The translations under genes were made by a program, and so were the position numbers. This document shows positions 19,296 through 29,048 of a stretch of DNA of 64,000 nt, piece after piece. Below the pieces are notes generated by a model, which had not been told where the DNA came from, did no database searches, and was given only the letters and a program-made list of their open reading frames with translations. The first letter of the stretch is position 1. The number at the start of each line of letters is the position of its first letter. This stretch comes from Chloroflexota bacterium (lineage in GTDB: Bacteria; Chloroflexota; Dehalococcoidia; UBA2979), in NCBI GenBank assembly GCA_002716405.1, contig PBBA01000002.1, forward strand, positions 27,954 through 91,953, in the 5' to 3' direction.

Positions 19296-20921
19296 ATGAA
19301 AAATGAATTTGTTGCAGCAATTACACAGCTTTCTGCTGAGAAAAATTTAAATGCGGATACTGTATTTGTTGCTGTAGAAGCAGCATTAGCGTCTTCATTC
19401 CGTAAAGATGATCTTCAATATGCCAGTATTGAAACTAAAATCGATCGAATAACTGGTGATATCTCTGCATGGCAGACATGGTCAATATTAGATGATGATG
19501 AGATCGAAGATGATGAAATCGAGCTATCACCTGAACGTGCAAAAGAATTAGGGTTTGGAGAAATTGAAATTGGCAGTATTGTACGTAAGCCTATAGAAAT
19601 TACTGGAGACACTGGACGCATTGCTGCACAAACTGCTAAACAAGTTGTCTTACAAAGGTTGCGTGACGCAGAAAGAGACTCTGTTTTTCAAGATTTTTCA
19701 GGTAAAGAGGGAGAGTTGATTTCTGGAACCGTTCTACGTGTTGAAAGAGGTCGACAGCAAGTAGTTCTAGACCTAGGGCAAACTGAAGCCGTTCTCCCTT
19801 ATTCTGAACAGATACGTTCTGAACATTACAGGGTAGGACAAAGAATTAGGGTATATATCAAAGAAGTTTACCGCGCAACTAGAGGTCCACAAGTATTGGT
19901 CTCTCGTGCAACTCCAGATTTGTTAGGAAAATTATTAGAGTTAGAAGTGCCGGAAATCTCAAGGGGTTCAATAAAAATCATCAGTATTGCTCGTGATCCA
20001 GGATTTCGCAGTAAAGTAGCCGTGGCGTCCAAACAACAAGGTATCGATCCGATAGGTGCTATTGTTGGGGTACGTGGTGCGAGGATACAAAACATCGTCA
20101 ATGAACTTAATGCTGAAAGGATTGATATCATTCGATGGGATCCGAACGAGCTTGCTTTTGCGTCCAACGCCCTTAGCCCAGCTGAAGTCGTTTCAATCAA
20201 TATTGAAAGCCACTCTAATACTGCCTACATCGCAGTCCCAGATCGCCAGATAAGTTTAGCAATAGGTAAAGATGGCCAGAATGCTCGTCTTGCAGCAAAA
20301 CTGACTGGGTTAAGACTAGATATTTGCGGAGAAGGATCAATGATCGAATCAGGAAAAAATTTATTTCCACCACCTGAACCTAATCTAGATGCTTTGTTTA
20401 CTTCTGATCTTGACCGCAAAGATCAAGATGTTGCAATTTCTATTTCGGATGAAGTGATACCTTCGCAGTCGTCTTATGGAAGACCTGGACTACCAGGAGA
20501 ACAACTAATTGCAAATGACACAATATCGTCAAACAATATCGATGATGATCAAGAGCATTTAGAAGTTCAATTAACTCCTGAACAAGAAATTTTAGAGGAA
20601 TTACTAGAAACTGAGACTGTTACATCAGATATCGCTCAAGAAGAAACAGTATCCGAAAATATTGCACCACCATCAGAACAAGAAGAACCTCGCGTACTTC
20701 GCTTTGCAGATGAAATCCGTGAAATAAGGCTACAGGAAGAAGATCGCGAGCGAAATCGTCGTGGAAAGAATCGTCGTCGAGGTGGATCAGATACCCGATC
20801 TAGCCGTAGACGCGGACGCCAGGATTATGATTTTGATGAAGATGAAATCGAAGCGGCACTTCATGGAAATACCTATGAAGATGACACCTACGATGATTTT
20901 GACGATGAATACGATGACTAG
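19296..20921 (+). CDS. nusA: Transcription termination/antitermination factor NusA
   Basis: RNA-polymerase-binding factor for pausing, termination and antitermination. It has 541 residues. N-terminal polymerase-binding domain at 1-125 (VEAALASSF), S1 domain at about 135-200 ([14 protein letters not shown]), KH1 and KH2 at about 205-345 ([30 protein letters not shown]). After KH2 comes an unusual tail of roughly 190 residues: acidic, then Arg-rich ([18 protein letters not shown]) and finally a poly-Asp/Glu/Tyr end. A typical NusA without acidic repeats ends near residue 350. rimP upstream and ylxR downstream are missing. Confidence 0.95.
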   Translation: MKNEFVAAITQLSAEKNLNADTVFVAVEAALASSFRKDDLQYASIETKIDRITGDISAWQTWSILDDDEIEDDEIELSPERAKELGFGEIEIGSIVRKPIEITGDTGRIAAQTAKQVVLQRLRDAERDSVFQDFSGKEGELISGTVLRVERGRQQVVLDLGQTEAVLPYSEQIRSEHYRVGQRIRVYIKEVYRATRGPQVLVSRATPDLLGKLLELEVPEISRGSIKIISIARDPGFRSKVAVASKQQGIDPIGAIVGVRGARIQNIVNELNAERIDIIRWDPNELAFASNALSPAEVVSINIESHSNTAYIAVPDRQISLAIGKDGQNARLAAKLTGLRLDICGEGSMIESGKNLFPPPEPNLDALFTSDLDRKDQDVAISISDEVIPSQSSYGRPGLPGEQLIANDTISSNNIDDDQEHLEVQLTPEQEILEELLETETVTSDIAQEETVSENIAPPSEQEEPRVLRFADEIREIRLQEEDRERNRRGKNRRRGGSDTRSSRRRGRQDYDFDEDEIEAALHGNTYEDDTYDDFDDEYDD

Positions 20922-20959
20922 AAATACAGTTGCCAAGTATTATGTAAAGGATCACCTCT

Positions 20960-22765
20960 ATGACTCAGGAGACCCCTACGGAGAACTCAACTGTTCGTAT
21001 TCCAACAGCATTAGCAGTTGGTGAACTCGCAGAAATCCTTAATATTTCAGCCATAGATATCATCAAAGAGCTTATGAAAAATGGTGTGATGGCCAATGTT
21101 AATCAAGTTATTGACTTCGACACGGCAGCAATAGTTGCAACCGATCTAGGTTTTGAATTAGAAGAAGAAACGGATGAAATAAACTCTTCTGAATCTTCTT
21201 CAAAAGAGCAATTAACTGCTCAAAACACATCTTTACGCATACTCGAAAAAGAAAATACAAATTCACTTCCACGACCTCCAGTAGTCACAGTCCTCGGGCA
21301 TGTTGACCACGGAAAAACTACTTTATTAGATCGAATTCGACTTACCAATGTTGTAGATGCTGAAGCAGGGGGTATAACTCAACATATTGGTGCATATCAA
21401 ACTCAAACGAATGATGGTCGTACTATTACCTTCATAGATACTCCAGGACATGAAGCATTCACGGAAATGCGTGCGCGAGGTGCACAAATCACTGATGTCG
21501 CAATAATCGTGGTTGCAGCTGATGACGGATTAATGCCTCAAACCCGAGAAGCCATCGATCATGTTAAAGCAGCAGCAGTACCAATGGTTATAGCTATCAA
21601 TAAAGTGGATGTTGAAAACGCTGATGTAGCTCGAACAAAAGCACAACTACCGGAAGTAGATTTGATCCCAGAGGAATTTGGCGGAGAGCAAGTTGTTGTT
21701 GAAATTTCTGCTTTAGACGGAACAGGCATCGAAGAATTACTGGAAAGTGTTTTGTTAGTGTCAGATTTAGAAGAGCCAAAAGCTAATCCAAATAAACCAG
21801 CTATTGGTGTCATATTGGAAGCATCAAACGATCGTCATAAAGGTCCTATAGCCACCGTTCTGGTACAAACTGGTACTTTGCACCAAGGTGATGCAATTAT
21901 TAGTGGTTTGTCCAGTGGCCGTATTCGGACAATGTCAGATTATTCTGGCAACAGGATAGAAAATGCAGGGCCGTCCACACCAATTGAAATAACAGGTCTT
22001 AACTCTGTACCTCCAGCAGGAGAACGCTTTGAAGTCAGAGACAGTGAAAAACTGGCTAAACGTGAAGCAATAGATCGTCAGAGAGATTTTGAGGCAGGAA
22101 ATACTGGCAGAGAAACCGTGACATTAGATTCTTTATTCGGAGAAATTCATCAAGGAAACATAGAAAATATGCACATTATACTAAAAGTAGATGTGCACGG
22201 TTCTCTAGAACCACTAGTCCAAACACTTGAGGATCTTAACGAAGAAAATATAGCCCCTCGAGTTATTCATGCATCTGTCGGATCAGTAAATGAATCAGAT
22301 GTCCAGCTTGCAGTTGCCTCACAAGGCATCATTATAGGATTCAATGTGCAAATTGAAAATGGAGCTCACTTATTAGCTGAACAAGAGAAAGTAGAGATAC
22401 GAGAATATTCCATAATTTATGATATCGTTCAAGACATTACCCAAGCTGTTCAAGGTTTGCTAGATCCAATTTTTGAAGAAGAACAGGATGCTTCTGTGGA
22501 AGTTCGTCAGGTATTCCGCAAAGGAAGAAGAAATGCAATTGCAGGAAGTTATGTTAGAGATGGGAGTATCACACGTTCAAGCAAAGCAAGAGTACTTCGT
22601 GATGGTAATGTTGTTTATGAAGGAGATATTCTAAGTTTAAAAAGATTCGAAGATGACGTTCGTGAAGTTAATACCGGTCAAGAATGCGGCATCCAAGTAG
22701 ATGGATTCAATGAATTCGAAGAAGGTGATGAAATTATCATTTATCACTTAAAGCAAATTCGATAG
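20960..22765 (+). CDS. infB: Translation initiation factor IF-2
   Basis: GTPase that places fMet-tRNA on the 30S subunit. It has 601 residues, a short form: one IF2_N module (about 15-65) and a brief linker replace the long charged N-terminus of E. coli. G1 GHVDHGKT begins at residue 113, the switch II segment is DTPGHEAF, and NKVD is the G4 motif. Domains II to IV follow, with the C-terminal fMet-binding module ([18 protein letters not shown] in part). It follows nusA after 38 bp; AAAGGATCACC contains the ribosome site. Confidence 0.97.
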   Translation: MTQETPTENSTVRIPTALAVGELAEILNISAIDIIKELMKNGVMANVNQVIDFDTAAIVATDLGFELEEETDEINSSESSSKEQLTAQNTSLRILEKENTNSLPRPPVVTVLGHVDHGKTTLLDRIRLTNVVDAEAGGITQHIGAYQTQTNDGRTITFIDTPGHEAFTEMRARGAQITDVAIIVVAADDGLMPQTREAIDHVKAAAVPMVIAINKVDVENADVARTKAQLPEVDLIPEEFGGEQVVVEISALDGTGIEELLESVLLVSDLEEPKANPNKPAIGVILEASNDRHKGPIATVLVQTGTLHQGDAIISGLSSGRIRTMSDYSGNRIENAGPSTPIEITGLNSVPPAGERFEVRDSEKLAKREAIDRQRDFEAGNTGRETVTLDSLFGEIHQGNIENMHIILKVDVHGSLEPLVQTLEDLNEENIAPRVIHASVGSVNESDVQLAVASQGIIIGFNVQIENGAHLLAEQEKVEIREYSIIYDIVQDITQAVQGLLDPIFEEEQDASVEVRQVFRKGRRNAIAGSYVRDGSITRSSKARVLRDGNVVYEGDILSLKRFEDDVREVNTGQECGIQVDGFNEFEEGDEIIIYHLKQIR

Positions 22766-22775
22766 TAGATTTCAA

Positions 22776-23141
22776 ATGAGCAAACGAACGGAAAAAGTTG
22801 GAGACCTGATCCAAACAGTACTTGCTGAACAAATTGATCGAAAATTAAAACATCCAGATATCACAAGTATAATGATTTCAATTACTCGTGTAGATGTTAC
22901 TCCTGATTTTAGCCATGCGAAAATATATGTAAGTATATTAGGTGATGAATTAAGTAGCACCAAAGCCATTGATGCTCTTACACATAGTTCCACCTACCTA
23001 CATAGGCAATTGATCCAAGAAATACATCTCCGCAAGATACCTAAATTGGAATTCATTGAAGATCGATCCATGGAAGAGTCAGAGAAATTCAATACTCTCC
23101 TTAAATCAATCGATGGGACATTTGATTTAAAAAAAGAATGA
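22776..23141 (+). CDS. rbfA: 30S ribosome-binding factor A
   Basis: Late 30S maturation and cold-adaptation factor with a single KH-like domain. It has 121 residues, typical. The KRTEKVGDLIQTVLAEQI start, the DFSHAKIYVSILGDE strand and the RKIPKLEFIEDRSMEES end are diagnostic. It follows infB by 10 bp, and its TGA overlaps the truB ATG (ATGATG arrangement), which suggests coupled translation. Confidence 0.95.
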   Translation: MSKRTEKVGDLIQTVLAEQIDRKLKHPDITSIMISITRVDVTPDFSHAKIYVSILGDELSSTKAIDALTHSSTYLHRQLIQEIHLRKIPKLEFIEDRSMEESEKFNTLLKSIDGTFDLKKE

Positions 23142-24064
23142 TGAATTTACGTGGATTTATAAATATCGATAAACCTAAAGATCTAACATCTTTTGATGTC
23201 GTTAGGGAAATTCGAAAAGCGACCAAAATAAAAAAAGTAGGGCATGCTGGTACTCTTGATCCTGATGCAACAGGAGTATTACCGATTGCAATTGGACAAG
23301 CTACTAGATTTCTTCCTTTTTTGGTCGATTCGACAAAAAAATATCGAGGTATAATTAGGTTTGGAATCAGCACTGATACATATGATTCTTCAGGAAGAAT
23401 AACAGCCCAAGAAGATGCATCAAATTTGACAAGGAATTCTATAAATGAAAACTTAAAACATTTCATTGGCGATATTCTTCAAAAACCACCTATCTACAGT
23501 GCAATTAAAAAAAATGGAGTCAGGGCATATACTATTGCCCGTCAAGGAAAGAGGGTCGATCTTGAACCTAGGAAAGTAAGGGTACTCGAATTAATACTTA
23601 AACGATTTGACTATTCTAATCCAAAACATCCTCTTGCAGAAATTGAAATAATTTGTGAAAAAGGATTTTATATACGTTCATTAGCACATGATTTAGGTTT
23701 AAAATTAGGTACTTATGGACATTTAGAAGAGTTATCACGTACACAAGTAGGCCAGTTCAAATTGGAAAATTCGGTAGATTTATCTCAGGCAAAAAAACTT
23801 TTAGAAAATGGAGATACTGATCAAATAGTTAATAGTATTGACTCTATTTTAGAAGATTGGCCAGCGATTATAATAGGACCTAATGATGTAGCGCGGATAT
23901 ATAACGGAGTAGATATACACATTAAGGACATACAAATGTCGTCACAACAATCTGATTACGATAATGCAAAATGTTATGGCCCCAATGGAGAATTAATTGC
24001 ATTGGTTAAAAAAAATAAGACTAATGGTGCTTGGCACCCTTATAAAGTAATTCAACCTAACTAA
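23138..24064 (+). CDS. truB: tRNA pseudouridine-55 synthase
   Basis: Makes pseudouridine 55 in the T-loop of tRNAs. It has 308 residues. Catalytic Asp41 is in HAGTLDPDATGVLPIAIG, followed by the conserved KKYRGIIRFG strand, QKPPIYSAIKKNGVRAY, and FYIRSLAHDLG. The C-terminal part after about residue 235 is a small divergent PUA-like region. The start overlaps rbfA; ATG 23141 is an equally possible start one codon in. The stop overlaps that of the convergent LysR gene by 4 bp. Confidence 0.95.
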   Translation: MMNLRGFINIDKPKDLTSFDVVREIRKATKIKKVGHAGTLDPDATGVLPIAIGQATRFLPFLVDSTKKYRGIIRFGISTDTYDSSGRITAQEDASNLTRNSINENLKHFIGDILQKPPIYSAIKKNGVRAYTIARQGKRVDLEPRKVRVLELILKRFDYSNPKHPLAEIEIICEKGFYIRSLAHDLGLKLGTYGHLEELSRTQVGQFKLENSVDLSQAKKLLENGDTDQIVNSIDSILEDWPAIIIGPNDVARIYNGVDIHIKDIQMSSQQSDYDNAKCYGPNGELIALVKKNKTNGAWHPYKVIQPN

Positions 24065-24933
24065 CTTGCTTCAAGTGCTAAGCGATAGAAAGTTTCACTA
24101 CGTGGATTTGGTACTGTATCAAATTTCCTTAACGCCAATAAAGGTCTCATAGCCACAGGGCTATTATCAAATCTCCTCAAAGCATGAAGTCCATTTTCGG
24201 CAATTCCTTCTGGTAAAACACTACATCCCATTCCGAGGTACACCAATTGCTTTAAGACTTCTGGACTATCACTTTCTAAAACTACCCTTGGAACTATTCC
24301 TCTATTCGCTAAACCTTGATCAATAAACGACCTTGTCTGTCGACCTTCTGGATAAAGAAACCAATCACTTTTATCGACAGATTTTTGATCGTCTGGGGCA
24401 TATAAAAAAAGAGGTTCTTGGCGTAATTCTGTAACATTAAAATCATCAACAATCGGACCGAAAACAAATGCCAAATCAATATCTGATTGCCTTAATTTTT
24501 CGAGTAAGTTAGCACTATGATCGACTACTAATTTAAGATCAACTTCAGGATACAAATTACGAAAATCTCTAACAGCAGCAGGTATCAAATAAAGACTAGC
24601 AGCGTCGATCATACCTACACGTAGATTACCAACTGATCCTTTTTTAAAATCTTCAACCCATTGAAATATTTCTCCGGAAGAACTTAGAACATCTTGAGAA
24701 AAATCAAGAAAGCGTTCACCTATTGCAGTCAGTTCGAAACGACCACTTCTTTTCTTAAATAATGGTGCTTGAATGCGTTTTTCAATTTCTGAGATGGCTT
24801 GTGATAATGCGGGCTGACTTATGCCGAGATGGCGACTGGCGATGGTCACACTCTCAGAGTGATACACTTCGTGAAAATACATTAATTGTAAAAAACTGAT
24901 TTTCAGGAAGGAACTAGGTAAATCTTTTTTCAT
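24061..24933 (-). CDS. LysR-family transcriptional regulator
   Basis: 290 residues. The winged helix-turn-helix spans about residues 15-75 (VTIASRHLGISQPALSQAISEIEKR, in part), followed by a linker helix and a two-lobed effector domain from about residue 95 (LRVGMIDAASLYLIPAAVRDFR). The effector cannot be read. It diverges from the inositol-phosphate synthase gene over an 80-bp AT-rich gap that contains a small inverted repeat, so it may control itself and that gene in the usual LysR manner. Its stop codon overlaps truB. Confidence 0.9.
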   Translation of the reverse strand: MKKDLPSSFLKISFLQLMYFHEVYHSESVTIASRHLGISQPALSQAISEIEKRIQAPLFKKRSGRFELTAIGERFLDFSQDVLSSSGEIFQWVEDFKKGSVGNLRVGMIDAASLYLIPAAVRDFRNLYPEVDLKLVVDHSANLLEKLRQSDIDLAFVFGPIVDDFNVTELRQEPLFLYAPDDQKSVDKSDWFLYPEGRQTRSFIDQGLANRGIVPRVVLESDSPEVLKQLVYLGMGCSVLPEGIAENGLHALRRFDNSPVAMRPLLALRKFDTVPNPRSETFYRLALEAS

Positions 24934-24963
24934 ATTATAAGTTTTTCTTATTAGACTATATAA

Positions 24964-24977
24964 TATAATTCATTATA
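24964..24977. promoter_or_regulatory. Small inverted repeat between lysR-type gene and ino1
   Basis: TATAAT and ATTATA separated by TC in the divergent gap. It fits a LysR operator or two back-to-back -10 elements, but the region is so AT-rich that chance is likely. Confidence 0.25.
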
Positions 24978-25013
24978 CCAATATATGTAACAAAATATAA
25001 ACGGAAGATTATT

Positions 25014-26129
25014 ATGGCAGATAAAATCAATGTAGCGATAATTGGGCTAGGAAATTGTGCATCCTCATTAGTGCAAGGAATCGAATTTTATAAAGAAGCA
25101 GGAGCAGAGGATAAAATCCCAGGACTGATGCATCCTGTACTAGGTGATTATCACATTAGTGATATTAATATTTCAGCTGCTTTTGATATTGATAGTGACA
25201 AAGTTGGTAAAGATATTTCTGAAGCCATTTTTGCTGGTCAAAATAATACTTACAAATTTACTGATGTCCCTCAACAGTCAGTAAAGGTGAGTAGAGGGAT
25301 GACGCATGATGGACTAGGGAAATATTTATCTGATGTTATAACGCCCGCTGAAGGAACCACTGACGACATAGTGGGAATTTTAAAAGATACGAACACACAT
25401 GTAGTAATCAATTATCTACCCGTAGGATCTGAAACAGCTACAAAATGGTATGTTGAACAAGTTTTGCAAGCTGGTTGTGCCTTCATCAACTGCATCCCTG
25501 TTTTTATAGCCAGAGAAGAATATTGGGGAAATCGTTTTAAGCAAGCAAATTTACCCATTATAGGAGACGATATAAAATCGCAAGTAGGAGCGACTATTTT
25601 ACATCGTTTGCTTGTTCGCTTGTTCCAAGATCGTGGAGTACAAATTGATCGTACTTATCAATTAAATTTTGGTGGCAATACAGATTTTTTAAATATGCTT
25701 GAAAGAGAACGTTTAGAATCTAAGAAAATATCAAAAACAAACGCTGTTACATCACAAATAGAATATGATGTACCAGATGCTGATGTTCATGTCGGCCCTT
25801 CAGATCATGTACCATGGTTACTAGATCGGAAATGGTGTCACATAAGAGTAGAAGGAACTACTTTCGGAAACGTACCCTTGAACTTAGAAACAAAGTTAGA
25901 AGTTTGGGACAGTCCTAATTCAGCTGGTGTCGTTATTGACGCTATAAGACTAGCTAAAATAGGCCTGGATCGTGGTTTATCAGGTCCACTGTTAGAACCT
26001 TCCGCATATTTTATGAAATCACCACCAGTACAAATTCGTGATGAAGAAGCTAGACTAGGAGTAGAGGCCTTTATTTCAGGGGAAACTTTAGATTCACCAA
26101 TTGTTAATGTCGCAAAAAACAACAGTTAA
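25014..26129 (+). CDS. ino1: Inositol-3-phosphate synthase
   Basis: Converts glucose-6-phosphate to myo-inositol-3-phosphate with NAD as internal redox cofactor. It has 371 residues, the length of the short actinobacterial/archaeal enzyme. NAD-binding [59 protein letters not shown] and the [12 protein letters not shown] catalytic core are present. GGAAG precedes the ATG. The next gene is a CDP-alcohol phosphatidyltransferase, so the product is probably used for phosphatidylinositol-type lipids. A LysR regulator diverges from it. Confidence 0.95.
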   Translation: MADKINVAIIGLGNCASSLVQGIEFYKEAGAEDKIPGLMHPVLGDYHISDINISAAFDIDSDKVGKDISEAIFAGQNNTYKFTDVPQQSVKVSRGMTHDGLGKYLSDVITPAEGTTDDIVGILKDTNTHVVINYLPVGSETATKWYVEQVLQAGCAFINCIPVFIAREEYWGNRFKQANLPIIGDDIKSQVGATILHRLLVRLFQDRGVQIDRTYQLNFGGNTDFLNMLERERLESKKISKTNAVTSQIEYDVPDADVHVGPSDHVPWLLDRKWCHIRVEGTTFGNVPLNLETKLEVWDSPNSAGVVIDAIRLAKIGLDRGLSGPLLEPSAYFMKSPPVQIRDEEARLGVEAFISGETLDSPIVNVAKNNS

Positions 26130-26175
26130 TAATTAATATTTTATTACTTTAAATGATTCTTAGGCATTTCAACTA

Positions 26176-26197
26176 CTACTATATCTAGCTATAGTAG
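26176..26197. promoter_or_regulatory. 22-bp near-perfect palindrome with -10-like element before the phosphatidyltransferase gene
   Basis: CTACTATA (26176-26183) and TATAGTAG (26190-26197) are perfect inverted arms around TCTAGC, whose core CTAG is itself palindromic. The palindrome ends five bases before the ATG at 26203. Its right arm contains TATAGT at 26190-26195, seven bases before the ATG, so it could be an operator covering the -10 of a leaderless transcript, or an mRNA hairpin. Confidence 0.45.
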
Positions 26198-26202
26198 CAA
26201 TC

Positions 26203-26793
26203 ATGCAATTACTTCCAAAACGACCGCCAAAAAAATTAATGGATCCTGTGGTTGATTTTTTAATTTCACTTGGAATAACACCCAATATGCTTACAGTTTG
26301 TGGCTTTTTCGGAAGTGTATTTGCTGCTTTCATAATTGCTACAGGAAATTTTTTTATTGGAGGTATTTTTGTCTTGCTTTTTAGTGCAATCGATATGTTC
26401 GATGGAGCAGTAGCAAGAAAATCAGAAAAAAATAGTAATTATGGTGCAGTTTTAGATTCAACATTAGATCGATTCTCAGAAATAGCAATACTAGGTGGAG
26501 TATTCATGCATTCCATTAATGAAAATAATGAACCATTAGCAATTTTATGTTTTTTTGCATTAAGTGGATCATTAATGGTGTCATATATACGAGCACGAGG
26601 GGAAGGTCTAGGTATATCTTTAAATAATGGATTTGCCCCACGCCCAGAAAGAATAATAATTATATCAGTAGCATTAATCTTTAATTGGGTACTGTACGCA
26701 ATCATAATATTACTTGCAATTACTTGGATCACAAGTATGCAAAGGTTGTTTAAAGCAAGAGTACTCCTAAGTAGCAAAAAAGGTAATGATTGA
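26203..26793 (+). CDS. CDP-alcohol phosphatidyltransferase, probable phosphatidylinositol-phosphate synthase
   Basis: 196-residue integral membrane enzyme. The full family motif is present: DMFDGAVAR, then eight residues, G, three residues, D, three residues, D (ending in STLDRFSE). It transfers a phosphatidyl group from CDP-diacylglycerol to an alcohol phosphate. Being right behind inositol-3-phosphate synthase points to inositol phosphate as acceptor, as in actinobacterial PIP synthase. Phosphatidylglycerophosphate synthase is the alternative. About six hydrophobic segments. No Shine-Dalgarno is seen; the palindrome upstream lies against the start. It overlaps the next gene by 8 bp. Confidence 0.88.
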   Translation: MQLLPKRPPKKLMDPVVDFLISLGITPNMLTVCGFFGSVFAAFIIATGNFFIGGIFVLLFSAIDMFDGAVARKSEKNSNYGAVLDSTLDRFSEIAILGGVFMHSINENNEPLAILCFFALSGSLMVSYIRARGEGLGISLNNGFAPRPERIIIISVALIFNWVLYAIIILLAITWITSMQRLFKARVLLSSKKGND

Positions 26794-27625
26794 AATGATA
26801 CCAGGACCATTAGATAATTCAGACTCTCTTCAAATAAGTCGCTACCTTCAGGAAAGAATGATCAATCGTGTCGGAATAGATATCTGGTCGCGGAATGATT
26901 CAGGACTGGTAAGAACCGATCGGGACACTTGTACTCACTGTGAAGATAGTATTGCACTAAGTAGACAGCTAGTCAGCCTCCATCCAGGTTTATCCTTAAC
27001 TAAATACGATCTTGATGAACATTCAGATAGAGCAAATTCTGCAAACATAAATCTCGCACCTTCTGTGGTATTGCGTGGATCTGGAAAATCTATAAAGCTA
27101 AGCGGCATGTTTTCTGGTGCTATATTTCCAGCATTACTGGACTTAATTGGTTTTCTATCACAAGGAACTTCACCTTTAGCTGATGAAGATCTTACTGCTA
27201 TACAATCAGTTTCAGAACCAATGCACATTGAAGTTATGGTGACACCATTTGATCCCTTCTCTCCACATATGATTCGTCTACTAGGTGCTCTGGCGACAGA
27301 GATTGAATTGATTGATCTAGAAATCGTCGAATTGGCACAATACCCTGTCCTAGCAAAACAGCGTAACATCAGTGAAATTCCAACCATCATAATTAATGAC
27401 AAAAGATTCACAGGTGTTTGGGATTTAGCACCAATGGTTAATCAGATTTACAAAGTAGTCAATGGAGATTCTGAACCAGTTATAAGAGAAAAAATAATGA
27501 GTGTCCCTTATATTTCTGAAGAAGAAGCAATTGAAAGAGCACGCGAAGAATTAGCACGACAACAAGGGCAAATAGGATCAAATACTGGGGAAAATACAAG
27601 TCCAGGAGGTTTAATTATCCCCTAA
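26786..27625 (+). CDS. Two-domain thioredoxin-fold protein with one CxxC site (PDO/glutaredoxin-like)
   Basis: 279 residues with the layout of protein disulfide oxidoreductases and the AhpF N-terminal domain: two tandem thioredoxin folds. The first has a redox pair C49-T-H-C52 after a short strand. In the second (about 135-225) the strand-loop-helix position carries D156-P-F-S159 instead of CPYC, although the following cis-Pro region (ISEIPTIIINDKRFTG) is conserved. A polar C-terminal tail of about 45 residues follows. The start is ATG 26786, or ATG 26795 three codons in. It is translationally coupled to the phosphatidyltransferase. Role unknown; thiol exchange by domain 1 only is an inference. 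Confidence 0.72.
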   Translation: MIEMIPGPLDNSDSLQISRYLQERMINRVGIDIWSRNDSGLVRTDRDTCTHCEDSIALSRQLVSLHPGLSLTKYDLDEHSDRANSANINLAPSVVLRGSGKSIKLSGMFSGAIFPALLDLIGFLSQGTSPLADEDLTAIQSVSEPMHIEVMVTPFDPFSPHMIRLLGALATEIELIDLEIVELAQYPVLAKQRNISEIPTIIINDKRFTGVWDLAPMVNQIYKVVNGDSEPVIREKIMSVPYISEEEAIERAREELARQQGQIGSNTGENTSPGGLIIP

Positions 27626-27641
27626 CTAACAACAATTTTTT

Positions 27642-29048
27642 TTATTTCTTTTTGCTTGGCCATTTCCAGATAAGTATTCCTAAAACAATCAATACCAGAG
27701 ACAAAAATACAGTTGCAATAACAATAATTAATCCAATTGATTGGATCGAGCTGTTACTCGAACTATTAGTTTTTTCTACGGAATCTCTACTTGAAGATAA
27801 TTCAACTTGTGAAGACTCAATAGACCCCGAACTAGGAGCAATATTGACTTGCGTAGGAATACTTAAAGGAACCCGAGTAGCTACAGGTGTGACTATTATA
27901 TTTTTGGAAGGCGAATTAAAATTCAGAGATTCGAGTCCATTAGCATTTCGCCATTGATTATAAAGTTGGTTTGTATCAAAGTCATAAATTTTATTCAATG
28001 CATCATCAATAGGATCGCCAGCTTTAATTGATGCAAAAAGTCTAGCAAAAAGTTCTTGTCCATACTGATCAATTAAATAGTCAACAGTTGACCAAGACTG
28101 TCCATAAAAGAGATTAACTAAATTAGGATCATTCGATGGAGCAGTAAGTGAGCGAAGATTCAATGTCTTATCAGAGCTTATAGCACGTTGTACTGCAGCC
28201 TTATACGGACCAAGACTTCCTTGCATGTACACTGCAGTGCCCTCATCTAACCAAGCGGGAACACGTGTGAACGGTCCATCACCTGCTACTTTTGTTACAA
28301 GGTGAGCAGCTTCGTGACGTACAACCGCTATAGCAGGCTGAAATGCAAAAATTAAATCAGGAGCCACCCTTTGTCCTGCAGTAGTAACACTTGAATCATA
28401 AACTGCAGAACGAGGACGCTGAGCCAATTCACCTTCTCGAGGCGTTCGCCACATTATCAATTTAACGGGATAGTCAATACGAGTTTTTAAAAGTAGTTCT
28501 GTTTCTAAAATAGCATTTTTCATGGCGAGAAAATTTCTCATAGCATTGTCTTCTTGTGAACCATACCAATAGACACTAAATCTATCCTCAGAGAATGACT
28601 GCCATTCATAACGTCCATCAAGGAAAATTAATTTTTCCTCTTCAGTTACAAAACTTCCTTCATTTTCTTTAAAAATTTCCCAATGTACTAACAAGTGGGA
28701 TCCTACAGGAATATAACGATCAGCACTGATCATTTCCATTTCAAAAACAGCTTGGTAAGTGAAATTAGAGGATTCATTTAACTTCGCGATTCCATCACCA
28801 CTTATATCACCATAAGGATTAAGTATTTTATAAAAAAACCTGACTTCTTTAAGGTTCAAATCATTCTCAATATCTATAGTAAATGAAGCACTTAAAGGAT
28901 CTCTTGTCACAATGTTAGTGGATGAAATATCCAAAGTTTGAGCAGATAACATTTGGTAACACCACAAATAAGAAAATAAACCAATAAGAAAGAAAATGGT
29001 AATTCTTACAAAATTTCTAAAACTAATTTGAAACATTAAGTTATACAC
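27642..29048 (-). CDS. Membrane-anchored gluzincin-like metallopeptidase (peptidase MA-like)
   Basis: 468 residues from GTG 29048 (or 464 from ATG 29036, which is equally likely). An N-terminal hydrophobic segment (about 12-32) looks like a signal anchor. A beta-rich region follows, then the catalytic domain with the zinc motif HEAAH (His245, Glu246, His249 from the longer start) and downstream WLDEGTAVYMQG, which supplies the third ligand Glu. After a Ser/Thr-rich linker a second hydrophobic helix ends in WKWPSKKK. The protein should face outward, held at both ends. The start overlaps the prfB stop, so the two genes are coupled; substrate unknown. Confidence 0.82.
   Translation of the reverse strand: MYNLMFQISFRNFVRITIFFLIGLFSYLWCYQMLSAQTLDISSTNIVTRDPLSASFTIDIENDLNLKEVRFFYKILNPYGDISGDGIAKLNESSNFTYQAVFEMEMISADRYIPVGSHLLVHWEIFKENEGSFVTEEEKLIFLDGRYEWQSFSEDRFSVYWYGSQEDNAMRNFLAMKNAILETELLLKTRIDYPVKLIMWRTPREGELAQRPRSAVYDSSVTTAGQRVAPDLIFAFQPAIAVVRHEAAHLVTKVAGDGPFTRVPAWLDEGTAVYMQGSLGPYKAAVQRAISSDKTLNLRSLTAPSNDPNLVNLFYGQSWSTVDYLIDQYGQELFARLFASIKAGDPIDDALNKIYDFDTNQLYNQWRNANGLESLNFNSPSKNIIVTPVATRVPLSIPTQVNIAPSSGSIESSQVELSSSRDSVEKTNSSSNSSIQSIGLIIVIATVFLSLVLIVLGILIWKWPSKKK

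Noticed and set aside
20761-21024. 87-codon frame across the nusA-infB junction
   Set aside because: Lies over the Arg/Asp-rich end of NusA in another frame; Met-rich product from GAT/GAA repeats, a shadow of nusA.
27626-27660. T-rich run between two convergent genes as a terminator
   Set aside because: No GC stem precedes the T-run on either strand.
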